In this document: one piece after another, positions 1 through 8,922 of the stretch
Numbering within the stretch: position 1 is the first letter of the stretch
Layout: every line of letters starts with the position of its first letter
Assembly: GCA_043772905.1 (NCBI GenBank)
Contig: JAYVFS010000274.1
Span: 1-64,000, forward strand
Reading direction: 5' to 3'
DNA from: JAAFJT01 sp043772905
Lineage (GTDB): Bacteria > Bacteroidota > Bacteroidia > Chitinophagales > Saprospiraceae
DNA length: 64,000 bases
Notes under the pieces: model-generated
Database searches by the model: none
What the model was told of the DNA's origin: nothing
Seen by the model: the letters and a program-made list of their open reading frames with translations, nothing else
Made by a program: the position numbers and the translations under genes

Positions 1-100
1 TTGATAATGTATAATTGATAATGTATAATTGATAATGTATAATTGATGATAGTATTATCCACTATACTTTATACATTATCAACTATCCATTATTCACTAT
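1..100. repeat. AT-rich tandem and inverted repeat
   Basis: Three tandem copies of a 14-bp unit (TTGATAATGTATAA) occupy 1-42 and a degenerate copy follows. Inverted words (ATACATTATCAA, then ACTATCC twice) follow up to about 100, so the stretch can fold back on itself. It is truncated by the window edge. It resembles other low-complexity intergenic repeats in the window built from ATGATGAAT words. No coding potential is visible. Confidence 0.7.
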
Positions 101-254
101 CCATTAGCGGCAAAAGTACGTTGCTTCTCTTGAAAAGTTGGTTTTTGGGATAAAAAACTACCCCCTCAGTATCATTTAGCGTTTGACGGAAATGGGAAAG
201 ACTAAAAATTTGTTTCTTTGCGTTTCACATAAACTATAAAAACGACTGCATTAT

Positions 255-1951
255 ATGGCTAATTTGAATGATTCAATAAAAAAACGGACTTATGACGCTA
301 TTGTCATCGGTTCAGGTATCAGCGGCGGGTGGGCTGCAAAGGAATTGACGGAGAGAGGGCTTAAAACATTGATACTTGATAGAGGTAAACCCTTAGAACA
401 TATTACAGGTTATGGAGAATCGAACCTCGACCCATGGGCGTATGAACACAGAGGGGATCGGACATTGCAGGAAGAGAAAGATTACTATATTCAAGTCCGA
501 AAACCCTATTTTTCGGAGCGGACTAAGGATTATTGGTTCAAAGACATTGATGCACCTTATACCGAAACGAAGCGTTTTGATTGGTTTCGGCCCAATATTG
601 TCGGCGGAAAATCTATTTTGTGGGCAAGACAATGTTACCGTTTGAGTGATACGGATTTCGAAGCCAACATCCGAGAAGGGGTAGGAGCGGACTGGCCTAT
701 TCGCTACAAAGACATCGAAAAATGGATGATTATGTGGAGCATTTTGTAGGTATTTCAGGCGAAAATTTGGGTTTATCGCACTTTCCAGACCAGCACATGC
801 AGCCGCCGATGGCTATGAATGTGGTTGAAAAATCGGTGAAAGACCAATTAAAAAAAGCATTCCCAAATCGTTATTTTACGATGGGTCGTGCCGCAAATTT
901 GACACAACCTTTGGGCAACCGCAGTGCTTGTAATTACCGCAATATGTGCATGAATGGCTGCCCATTCAGTGCTTATTTTTCTTCGCAATCCAGCACCTTA
1001 CCTGCCGCTTTTGCGACAAAAAAACTAACGATTCGCCCACAATCCATCGTCAATTCCATTATTTATGATGCCAAAAAGAATAAAGCCAAAGGCGTTTTAG
1101 TGATTGACAGCGAAACAGGTGAACGGCATGAATTTTATGCAAAAATCATTTTTGTCAATGCTTCTGCCGTGGCTTCTGCATGGATTTTAATGAATTCGAG
1201 ACCCCCTCAGTATGCGAACGGTTTGGGCAATTCCTCGGGCGTTTTGGGGCATTATTTGATGGATCACCAATCGCAAGTCGGTGCATCGGGTGTTATGGAA
1301 GGGTTTGAAGACAAATGCCTTTTCGGCAGCCGACCGAATGGCATTTACATCCCGCGTTATCGCAATATTGGCAACGACAAACGCGACTACCTCTGTGGCT
1401 TCGGCTATCAGGGAGGCGCAGGACGACAAGGCTGGCAACGGGTCTTCAACGAATCGGGTTTTGGCGCAGATATGAAAAACGAAGCGACGGAGCCAGGGCA
1501 TTGGTCAATGGGAATGTCTGCCTTTGGCGAATGTCTGCCGTATTTTGATAATAAAATGACGCTCAATCCCACCATTTTGGACAAATGGGGACAACCGACC
1601 ATTACTTTTGATGCCGAATTCAAGGAAAATGAACGCATGATGAAGCAAGACATGAAAAACGATGCCGTTGAAATGCTCGAATCCGCAGGTTGTAAAAACG
1701 TAAAACCTTATGACAATAACGCCACTTTGGGCGGCAGTATTCACGAAATGGGCACAGCACGTATGGGTAACGACCCTAAAACATCGATGCTCAACGCCTT
1801 CAATCAACTGCACGATTGTAAAAACGTATTCGTCACTGATGGCGCAGCGATGGTATCGAGCAGCTGTGTCAACCCGTCATTAACCTATATGGCTTTGACC
1901 GCACGTGCTGTTGATTATGCCGTTAAACAGTTGAAAAAAGGTGATTTATAA
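255..1951 (+). pseudogene. GMC family oxidoreductase, frameshifted near 725
   Basis: This is an FAD-dependent glucose-methanol-choline oxidoreductase. The N-terminal half (255-749) holds the dinucleotide-binding motif GSGISGG and the GMC-typical region GGKSILWARQ. The second half (722-1951) holds the C-terminal signature with GGSIHEMGTARMG and SCVNPSLTYMALT, whose His and Asn match the usual active-site pair. The halves lie in different frames. Restoring one T after position 725 turns the junction into WYDYVEHFVG, the expected continuous sequence, giving about 573 residues, normal for the family. It is therefore either a one-base-deletion pseudogene or a sequencing error. A copy of the iterated motif encodes RPPQY at 1203. 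Substrate cannot be told; gluconate 2-dehydrogenase-like enzymes are the closest type in this phylum. Confidence 0.85.
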
Positions 1952-1987
1952 TGGTTACTGGTTGATTAGGCATTGGACTAATATAAT

Positions 1988-2097
1988 AGAGCTACGAATT
2001 TCACGAATTTTATTAATTTTACTAATTACGACATAACCCATACGTCTCGATTCGTAAAATTCGTAAAATCTGCGAAATTCGCAGCTCATAAATTCGT
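1988..2097. repeat. Inverted repeat of GAATTTCACGAATT words
   Basis: An imperfect hairpin lies between the GMC gene and dapF. The left side begins GAGCTACGAATTTCACGAAT and the right side ends with its near complement GCGAAATTCGCAGCTC. The same words recur in hairpins at 48627-48713 and 51714-51837. It probably terminates the upstream gene. Confidence 0.6.
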
Positions 2098-2105
2098 AAA
2101 ATAAT

Positions 2106-2984
2106 ATGACAATTCCATTCTTCAAATATCAAGGCACAGGCAACGATTTTGTCATGCTTGATCAACGCGAAACCGCGTATTTAACAAAAAATGACACTGC
2201 AATCATCCGTCAACTATGCGACCGTCGTTTTGGCATCGGCGGCGACGGTTTGATGTTTTTGCAACAAAAAGAAGGCTATGACTTCGAAATGGTCTATTTT
2301 AATGCCGATGGTACTGAGGGGTCTATGTGCGGCAATGGTGGACGCTGTTTGACTGCTTTTGCCCATTATTTAGGGGTTTTTGAAGAAACATGCACGTTTT
2401 TGGCGATTGATGGCGTGCATGAAGCCGTTGTTAAAGGCTCGATGGAGCATACGGCTTTAGGCAATAGTGTTTGGGTTGAGTTGAAAATGATAGATGTCGT
2501 CCTCCAAAGCATCGAACATACCGATGACTATTTTTTGATGAATACAGGCTCACCGCACTATGTTGTTTTTGTCGAAGACCTAACGGATATCAACGTTTAT
2601 GACAACGGGCGAGCGATTCGCTATTCAGAACGGTTCACAAAAGAAGGAGTCAATGTCAATTTTGTTGAAATAGCTCCCCTAACCCCAGAGGGGAAAGACG
2701 GAGGCATTGAAGTAGCGACTTATGAACGGGGTGTCGAAGACGTAACCTACTCATGCGGCACAGGCGTAACGGCGGCGGCAATCGCTTATCATCTCAAAAA
2801 TAGTGAGGCAACAAAAGAAGTACCTATCAAGACAAAAGGAGGAGAATTGGCGGTAAAACTTAGTAAAAATACTGAGGGGAAGATTTTTGAAAACGTTTGG
2901 TTATGTGGGCCTGCAACTCAAGTTTTTAGTGGGAATATTATGATATTGGTAACGGAAAGGGTTTCTGTAAGCGAGATGCATTGA
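2106..2984 (+). CDS. dapF: Diaminopimelate epimerase
   Basis: DapF interconverts LL- and meso-diaminopimelate in the cytoplasm, the late step of lysine and peptidoglycan precursor synthesis. The 292-residue length fits. The N-terminus has the family motif KYQGTGNDF. The two catalytic cysteines lie in MCGNGGRC and SCGTG, one in each half of the duplicated fold. The ATG is just downstream of an intergenic hairpin and no neighbour is obviously co-transcribed. Two copies of the iterated motif lie inside: one encodes DGTEGS immediately before the first catalytic loop, where family members usually have DGSE, and one encodes NTEGK near the C-terminus. The motif is thus fitted into a conserved site by a conservative change. 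Confidence 0.96.
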   Translation: MTIPFFKYQGTGNDFVMLDQRETAYLTKNDTAIIRQLCDRRFGIGGDGLMFLQQKEGYDFEMVYFNADGTEGSMCGNGGRCLTAFAHYLGVFEETCTFLAIDGVHEAVVKGSMEHTALGNSVWVELKMIDVVLQSIEHTDDYFLMNTGSPHYVVFVEDLTDINVYDNGRAIRYSERFTKEGVNVNFVEIAPLTPEGKDGGIEVATYERGVEDVTYSCGTGVTAAAIAYHLKNSEATKEVPIKTKGGELAVKLSKNTEGKIFENVWLCGPATQVFSGNIMILVTERVSVSEMH

Positions 2985-3042
2985 TTCTATCGTGCATTTC
3001 AATGTGATGATTTATGCCTACTACTTCATTGTTATCATAAAA

Positions 3043-3073
3043 AAACGCTACCGAATCAAATTCGGTAGCGTTT
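3043..3073. terminator. Bidirectional hairpin terminator
   Basis: Perfect 14-bp arms (AAACGCTACCGAAT and complement) around a 3-base loop, flanked by A and T tracts. It sits between the convergent ends of dapF and the DUF4382 lipoprotein gene. Confidence 0.85.
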
Positions 3074-3136
3074 CACATGATTTAAAGGACACAATTTTAT
3101 TAACACGAACTATACAATGAAAAAATGAATATCTAA

Positions 3137-4084
3137 TTAGAAAGGCAAAACAGCCGTCATATTGATATTGGCTGTCACCGTTGCGTTTGCAGCGACGCTC
3201 AACGCAGTAATGTTTAGACTGCCTAAAAGACTGGCTTGAAACTCGCCTTGAATCTCCAGTTTACCGTCTTTATTGCTGTCTTTGTACGAAATACAATGCA
3301 ATTCATAGTCTCCTGCTTCCAAAAAATGCAACTCATAAGAACCGTTTGAAGCAACAGAACTTGTTACTGCATTTTTGAATTCAACACCCGAACTGCCTTG
3401 CCCTTGCATCTCCGTTGCTTTGTTGTAAGTCCCTTTTTTGTAGGCATAAACAACGATTTTTTCGCTTGCTGTTGCTGACGCATCGGCTGTTGAGCCTTTA
3501 ATAACGCCTGTTTCAGACTTTCCTACGATGCGAATACCACTTGTCATTTCACTGTTGCTGACAAATTTGTAGCCGCTTGTGCCGTTACTTACAATGGTTT
3601 TACGCAAGTCGAAATCCATAACAGCAGTTGAACTTTTGTCTGCATAAGATTTGAATTGACCATTCAAAACGATTTCAGAAGTCGCAGAAGCAGCCGTAAT
3701 GGCTTTTTTCTGACCCGATTTTGTCAAAACATAACAGCCTGGCGCATTACCGCTTTGGTCTTTTTCGTTGTCGAGAACAAGCGTTACATTGCTGTAAGTA
3801 CCTGATGCCAGATTGGTGCTACCCAATCCTTTTGTTTGTCCGCGTTGATACGCCGCAATGTCGAAAGTAGCTTTGCCATTAAAATTGTCAATGGTTTTAC
3901 CATCTACTTTCACCGAAGCGACGGTGACAAAAACGCTCTGAACTTCGACATCATCAAAAGGCGCATCAGTCACTTCAAAGTTGACTTGACCAGGTGAAGA
4001 TGTATTATCCTTGTTGCAAGCAACAATAGATAAAGAAAGGATTGAGAAAATGAACAGTCGGCTGATTTTTGATTTAAATGTCAT
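3137..4084 (-). CDS. DUF4382 domain lipoprotein
   Basis: A 315-residue secreted lipoprotein. The N-terminus is a signal peptide ending in the lipobox SIVAC, predicting acylation at that Cys and exposure on a membrane. Residues about 30-170 match the DUF4382 pattern (VNFEVTDAPFDDVEVQSVFV, then a region on 'KVDG' and 'LASGTYSNVTLVLD'). The C-terminal part looks like an Ig-like or carboxypeptidase-regulatory-like fold (GSYELHFLEAGDYELHCISY). The function of the family is not established. It appears monocistronic, with an AT-rich leader upstream. Confidence 0.8.
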   Translation of the reverse strand: MTFKSKISRLFIFSILSLSIVACNKDNTSSPGQVNFEVTDAPFDDVEVQSVFVTVASVKVDGKTIDNFNGKATFDIAAYQRGQTKGLGSTNLASGTYSNVTLVLDNEKDQSGNAPGCYVLTKSGQKKAITAASATSEIVLNGQFKSYADKSSTAVMDFDLRKTIVSNGTSGYKFVSNSEMTSGIRIVGKSETGVIKGSTADASATASEKIVVYAYKKGTYNKATEMQGQGSSGVEFKNAVTSSVASNGSYELHFLEAGDYELHCISYKDSNKDGKLEIQGEFQASLLGSLNITALSVAANATVTANINMTAVLPF

Positions 4085-4284
4085 TAGATTAAAATTTTAG
4101 TTTAAAAGGAAAATAATTTGTTAGAAAATAAAAAAGTTTTTGTATTTAAAAGTCTGGAAGTACAAGTGATTTCAATTTGTTGTTTCGATAATTTGTTGTT
4201 TTTTGTTCTGCTGTTTTTGTGTTAGAGTTTCTTGTTTTGACTTATATAGAATTTGTTGATTTTTTATATTTATGTGAAAAAAGG

Positions 4285-4437
4285 TTAAATCCTTGCTCTG
4301 CGAATTATTTTAAGTAACCCAGCGATAAAAGCAAAGACTAAAACTATCAGAATTAAACCGCTCACACTCATTTTTACAAGACCCATTATCCAACCTGTTA
4401 TCAAAATGACTGCTATAAAATTTAATAAACTATTCAT
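4285..4437 (-). CDS. Small two-helix membrane protein, Lmo0937-like
   Basis: A 50-residue ORF reading MNSLLNFIAVILITGWIMGL, then a short polar turn, then a second hydrophobic helix (GLILIVLVFAFIAGLL) and a basic tail KIIRRARI. The pattern of two helices with a G-W between matches the Lmo0937-type small membrane proteins common in Bacteroidota, often linked to envelope stress. It lies alone in the 505-bp gap between the DUF4382 and histidine kinase genes. Identification is from pattern only. Confidence 0.65.
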   Translation of the reverse strand: MNSLLNFIAVILITGWIMGLVKMSVSGLILIVLVFAFIAGLLKIIRRARI

Positions 4438-4589
4438 GACGTTTGATTTTGATTAGATGAAAAATAAGTTTTTGTGTTTGTCTATACTCTCTATATTAAA
4501 AAAAGCAGACCAGCCCGTTTTTACGAAAAAGACGGGGAGGGAATTCCCCAATGTGTGGGGTTGTGGGACGTTTTTAGGACAAAATGATG

Positions 4590-6020
4590 TTATGAGATAG
4601 GAAAAGAGAGCAGAAAGCGCGTGCCTTTATGCAGTTCAGAGGTAAATAGTAGTTGACCACCGTGTGATTGGACGATATTCATTATGGTTGCCATGCCTAA
4701 GCCGAGACCTTTTGATTTGGCAGTAAAATAGGGTTCAAATAAGCGATTTTGTTGCTCTGGTGTCATTCCGCAGCCATTGTCTTCAATGATAATGCGACAA
4801 GAATCCATCTGCATTTCCGTTTCGATGGTTAAAATGCCTTCGTTCTCTGTCATGGCTTCAACGGCATTGATGATTAAATTGGTCAATGCCATTTGCAATT
4901 TCGATGAGTCGGCATGGATAATTGGGTTTTCAGGGCTGTAATGTTTCAAGGTTTTAATGTTTTTCAATAAAATCCTATCATGTGTCGTGTCAACAGCCTT
5001 TTCAACAAGGTCATTTACAGGCTGCTTTTTAAGTTCTATATGGGAAGGATTGGCCGTTTGAAGCAATTCCGTTATCAAATTGCCGATGCGGTGGCTGTTG
5101 CGTTTGATGATGTCGAAATAATAGGTTAACTCATCATCTTTATTTTCAAGTCCCAACTGCTCTATGGAAAGGTCTATATTGGTCAGTGGATTGCGTATTT
5201 CATGTGCCAATGCCCTTGTAAAACGACCTGTGGCGGCTATTTTTTCTAAATTTAGACGATTCCGTTCCAGCAAACGTATTGCTGTAACATCTTGAACAGA
5301 ACCATGATGATAAACAGTACCCCCCTCAGTATAAATGATGCCATTGATAATACAAATCATTTTTTCGCCCCATTTATTGACAAAAGTGGTTTCACAATCG
5401 CGTAATTCGCCCGTTTCGAATAAGATTTTAGTGATGCTCTTGCGCTCCATTTTGTCATATAACAAATCAAGGGTCTTCATCCTCATAAACTCATCATGGG
5501 TGTAGCCGAATATATCTGTCCCACGTTCATTGACATCTATAAAAACGCCGTTGCTTGTATCTGCCAAATAAATCATGTCTCTTGAACGGTTAAAAATGTT
5601 GCGATACAACCGTTCATTTGCTTTGACCGCTTTGAGTGCGCGTGCGTGTGTGAGGGCATATCGGATACTGCGTTCAAGGGTATCTGCTTCCAAATCGCTT
5701 TTAATCAGGTAGTCCGTCGCGCCTAACAATGTCGCTTCGCGGTCAATCTCTTTGTTCCCCCGGCCAGTTAAGAGAATAATGGGAGTTTCAATGTCTAAGT
5801 TTCGTACTTTGCGCAATAGGTTCAAACCTGTCTTTTGACCTAATAAAAAGTCAAAAAGACAAATATCAAAATCGCCTTCTTTTATCTGCTTAAAACCGTC
5901 TTCATAGGTTGCCGCCCAAGTGATAATGAAGTCATATTCTTCAATATCATTGAGATGATCGGCAACGAGAAAGTAATCATCTTCATCGTCGTCAACAATG
6001 AGGAGTTTGATGTTTTTCAT
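4590..6020 (-). CDS. Response regulator receiver-PAS-histidine kinase
   Basis: A 476-residue cytoplasmic hybrid kinase with no membrane segment. Order: receiver domain (residues 1-125, DDDEDD acidic pocket, phospho-acceptor D57 in LFDF), coiled linker, PAS domain (about 155-275), HisKA with ALAHEIRNPLTN, and a HATPase domain with N box (NLIINAVEAM), DNGCGM and GLGLGM. I choose the Met at 6020 (MKNIKLLIVDDD) because the longer frame upstream reads through low-complexity repeat sequence. It is the last of three minus-strand signalling genes and may receive phosphate from a partner and pass it on. A motif copy encodes YTEGG inside the PAS region. Confidence 0.9.
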   Translation of the reverse strand: MKNIKLLIVDDDEDDYFLVADHLNDIEEYDFIITWAATYEDGFKQIKEGDFDICLFDFLLGQKTGLNLLRKVRNLDIETPIILLTGRGNKEIDREATLLGATDYLIKSDLEADTLERSIRYALTHARALKAVKANERLYRNIFNRSRDMIYLADTSNGVFIDVNERGTDIFGYTHDEFMRMKTLDLLYDKMERKSITKILFETGELRDCETTFVNKWGEKMICIINGIIYTEGGTVYHHGSVQDVTAIRLLERNRLNLEKIAATGRFTRALAHEIRNPLTNIDLSIEQLGLENKDDELTYYFDIIKRNSHRIGNLITELLQTANPSHIELKKQPVNDLVEKAVDTTHDRILLKNIKTLKHYSPENPIIHADSSKLQMALTNLIINAVEAMTENEGILTIETEMQMDSCRIIIEDNGCGMTPEQQNRLFEPYFTAKSKGLGLGMATIMNIVQSHGGQLLFTSELHKGTRFLLSFPIS

Positions 6021-6067
6021 ATAAACATTGTAATTTGTGTAATCTATGTAATTTGTGTTTACAATTA

Positions 6068-6246
6068 TTTTTTTGTCATTCTGAGGACAATCACCATGTA
6101 AAGCGTTGGTGTTTAAAACCGAATGACGCAGCAAATGGGTTCGAGTACCATGTTCGGGGAACTTTTAAAGTTCCCCGAACATAAAGTTCCTCTCCTACAA
6201 ACGAAGCGCGTCATTAGTAACACAGTGAAAGAATGACAAAAATCAT
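6068..6246. repeat. Dispersed palindromic repeat, copy 1
   Basis: About 180 bp bounded by TTTGTCATTCTGAGGA on the left and GTGAAAGAATGACAAAAA on the right. The core, 6121-6235, is nearly identical to 29757-29870 (GAATGACGCAG..., then a 33-bp palindrome at 6150-6182 with arm ATGTTCGGGGAACTTT, then CTACAAACGAAGCGCGTCAT). It has no ORF and lies between two same-strand kinase genes. It behaves like a REP/MITE-type element. Confidence 0.8.
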
Positions 6247-6259
6247 GTATAATGCATTC

Positions 6260-7276
6260 TCACTTAGGTAGAACAATTGTAAATTCAGCCCCTTTATTAG
6301 GCTTTCCTTTTGCGGTGATGCTGCCACCATGGTTTTCAACAATTTTCTTACAAATAGCCAAACCAATACCCGTTCCTTCATATTCGGAACGCCCATTTAA
6401 CCTTTGAAAGAGTGTAAAAACACGTTCGGCATCGGCTTCATCGAAACCAATGCCGTTGTCACTTACAGAGATCTGATAATCATCCTTAGATTCAATACAC
6501 TTTATAGCAATACGAGTCGGCACCTCTGGATTTTTAAACTTCAAAGCATTGCCCATAAGGTTTTGGAAAAGTTGCGCCATTTGGGTTTTGACACCCTTGA
6601 TGATAGGCAGCGTTTGTGTTTCTATAGTCACTTTGTTGCTATCAATTTGCATCTCAAAATCAGAAAGCACCCCCCTCAGTATATCGTTCAAATCTACATG
6701 GATGCGCTCGGAAGTATCGCGTGAAAACCTTGAAAACATCAACAAATCATCAATAAAAGTCTGCATCCGTTTTGTTGCGTCAATCATCCGATCGAGATAG
6801 ATAAGACCATTACCTTCAAGAACATTTGCATATTTTTTGTTTAAACGCTCGCTAAAAGCAATGATTTTGCGCAAGGGTTCTCTCAAATCATGTGAGGCAA
6901 CATAAGCAAAATGCTCCAAGTCTTTGTTTGAGCTTTTAAGGCGAGCGACCTTTTTTTCAAGGTATATCAAGCGGCTTTCTTGCGCCGTAATATCGGTTAA
7001 TAGCACAATACGAATGCGATCGGTTGAGCCGTTCATCACAGCTGCGGACAACCATCTGTTGTCATTGATATGAAGTGTCGCACTATTCGGAATATCAAGA
7101 AGGGATGTTTGGAAAATATCTGTTCCTGTTTTCGAAATGAGATCTGATTTTTCAAGAAAATTGTGTGCACACTTGTTTGCTTCCGAACAAACCCAAAACC
7201 CCTCAGTATTTTTATTAAAAACCAAATAACCGATAGGGGAATCCGCTTGTTGGACAGCAGTTAATAGTTCCCTCAT
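6260..7276 (-). CDS. PAS-like sensor histidine kinase
   Basis: A 338-residue soluble kinase. Residues 1-95 look like a PAS fold. HisKA has ASHDLREPLRK with phospho-acceptor H129, followed by HATPase (NLMGNALKFKNP, DNGIGFD, GTGIGLAICKKIV). The ATG lies 11 bp after the stop of the NtrC-type regulator gene, so the two are almost certainly one operon and likely a cognate pair. Two motif copies lie inside, giving LRGVL near residue 200 and KNTEGFW near residue 23. The signal sensed cannot be told. Confidence 0.9.
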   Translation of the reverse strand: MRELLTAVQQADSPIGYLVFNKNTEGFWVCSEANKCAHNFLEKSDLISKTGTDIFQTSLLDIPNSATLHINDNRWLSAAVMNGSTDRIRIVLLTDITAQESRLIYLEKKVARLKSSNKDLEHFAYVASHDLREPLRKIIAFSERLNKKYANVLEGNGLIYLDRMIDATKRMQTFIDDLLMFSRFSRDTSERIHVDLNDILRGVLSDFEMQIDSNKVTIETQTLPIIKGVKTQMAQLFQNLMGNALKFKNPEVPTRIAIKCIESKDDYQISVSDNGIGFDEADAERVFTLFQRLNGRSEYEGTGIGLAICKKIVENHGGSITAKGKPNKGAEFTIVLPK

Positions 7277-7287
7277 GTTGCAATCAT

Positions 7288-8784
7288 TTATTCAATACCT
7301 AATTTTTTTAGTTTATTATAAAGTGTTTTTCTGTCTATACCGAGCAATTCGGCTGCTTTGCTTTTATTGAATTTAGCTTGTTGCAATGTTTGCATAATAA
7401 TTTCATACTCAGCATCTTGCGCAGCGGATTTCAAGTTAAATGGCTGCGGTTGATGCAGTGTTTGAGGCGTTGCATAAGTCATCGGCGTTGGCTGATGATT
7501 CGTTTGCAGGGGTGTTTGTTCTACAATCATTTCCATCTCATTTTCGGGAATACCGAAAGCCAATTTTTCATGGTTGACGATTTCGAAAGGCAATGCCTTA
7601 GCTTGCACCCATTCGGCATCTGACAACAACGCCGCCCGTTTGATAATGTTTTTCAATTCTCTGATATTGCCATACCAAGGGTATGATTGAAATATCTTTT
7701 CTACCTCGGGCTCAAAGCCGACCATTTTTCGACCCAAATCAGCACTGATTTGAGATAAAAAATAGTCCGAAAACAGCATAATATCGATGTTGCGCTCACG
7801 CAGAGGCGGTACTTCAATGCTGAATTCATTGAACCGATGATACAAGTCTTCCCGAAACTTACCCTTTCGAGCCGCTTCTGACAGTCGTTCATTACTGGCC
7901 ACGACGATGCGGACATCGAGGTTTATCTCTTTGTTGCTGCCGATTCGTTTGAGTTTGCGCTCTTGAACCACTCGCAAAAGCGAGATTTGCACATCATAAG
8001 TTAAGTTCGATACTTCATCTAAAAAAAGTGTACCACCATTTGCCATTTCGAAAAGCCCTATTTTTTGACCAATAGCGCCCGTAAATGACCCTTTTTCATG
8101 CCCGAACAATTCACTATTCGCCAATTCTTTTGGTATCGCGCCGCAATCCATCGCCACAAAAGGCATATGGACGCGTGGACTTTTATCGTGAATCATACGC
8201 GCAGCAATTTCTTTACCCGAACCACTTTCGCCATAAATGATGACGCTGTAATTAGTCGGCGACACGAGGTCAATTTGCCTCAAAAGGGCCTGTGCCGCCA
8301 CGCTTTTTCCTTCAATATATGAGCCTTTAGGCTTTGGCGACTGTTTTGACCGAGTAGATACTGAGGGGGTCGGATTCGCTTGATTTTCTTCGGGCTTGTT
8401 GATGGGTTCTTTGTTCGAAAAACTGGAAACCACAATCGCCCGTTGTATGGTCATTAAAATCTCTTGTGGTAAAAGCGGTTTTGTGATATAGTCCAATGCG
8501 CCTAACTTCATGACATTGACAGCAATACGTATGTCACTATATCCTGTTATGACTAAAATGGGCACATTTGGCATCCGTGATTTGATACCCGTAATTACTT
8601 CGCTGCCGTCCATATCGCCGAGCCTGAAATCAGTCATCACCAAATCGGGCTGTATTTCTTCCAATAATTTCAAACCCATTTCGCCATTATGCGCCGTCAT
8701 TACCTCATAATTGTGCTTTGAGAGGAATTTTTTCAGCAAATGACAGATGTCCATGTCGTCGTCTATGACTAATATTTTATGCAT
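7288..8784 (-). CDS. Sigma-54 dependent NtrC-family response regulator
   Basis: A 498-residue enhancer-binding activator. Receiver domain with acidic pair DDD and acceptor D52; Pro/Ser/Thr/Lys-rich linker about 125-155; AAA+ domain with Walker A GESGSGKE and the sigma-54 contact loop GSFTGA (GAFTGA variant); a linker; and a C-terminal Fis-type helix-turn-helix (KSKAAELLGIDRKTLYNKL). It should activate promoters read by sigma-54, whose gene lies 138 bp upstream on the same strand. The motif encodes PTPSVSTR exactly in the flexible receiver-AAA linker, a dispensable place. Confidence 0.93.
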   Translation of the reverse strand: MHKILVIDDDMDICHLLKKFLSKHNYEVMTAHNGEMGLKLLEEIQPDLVMTDFRLGDMDGSEVITGIKSRMPNVPILVITGYSDIRIAVNVMKLGALDYITKPLLPQEILMTIQRAIVVSSFSNKEPINKPEENQANPTPSVSTRSKQSPKPKGSYIEGKSVAAQALLRQIDLVSPTNYSVIIYGESGSGKEIAARMIHDKSPRVHMPFVAMDCGAIPKELANSELFGHEKGSFTGAIGQKIGLFEMANGGTLFLDEVSNLTYDVQISLLRVVQERKLKRIGSNKEINLDVRIVVASNERLSEAARKGKFREDLYHRFNEFSIEVPPLRERNIDIMLFSDYFLSQISADLGRKMVGFEPEVEKIFQSYPWYGNIRELKNIIKRAALLSDAEWVQAKALPFEIVNHEKLAFGIPENEMEMIVEQTPLQTNHQPTPMTYATPQTLHQPQPFNLKSAAQDAEYEIIMQTLQQAKFNKSKAAELLGIDRKTLYNKLKKLGIE

Positions 8785-8922
8785 TTTTGTATTGATTTAA
8801 TGATTGAGTATTGCCACTAATTGACGGATTTTACGAATTTAATTTATTGTGATTTGGTTATAATGTTTAATTTAACAATGTATAAAATATTGATTTTTAT
8901 TAACTTAATACACCATTCACCA

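Noticed and set aside
1..42. Tandem repeats at the left edge and at 28383 as CRISPR
   Set aside because: Units are 7-14 bp, directly adjacent and without unique spacers.
722..1951. The second GMC frame as an independent gene
   Set aside because: It lacks the FAD-binding N-terminus and joins the preceding frame perfectly with one inserted base.
2682..2695. CCCCAGAGGGG in dapF as a motif copy
   Set aside because: It is a different, self-complementary word lacking the ACTGAGGGG core.
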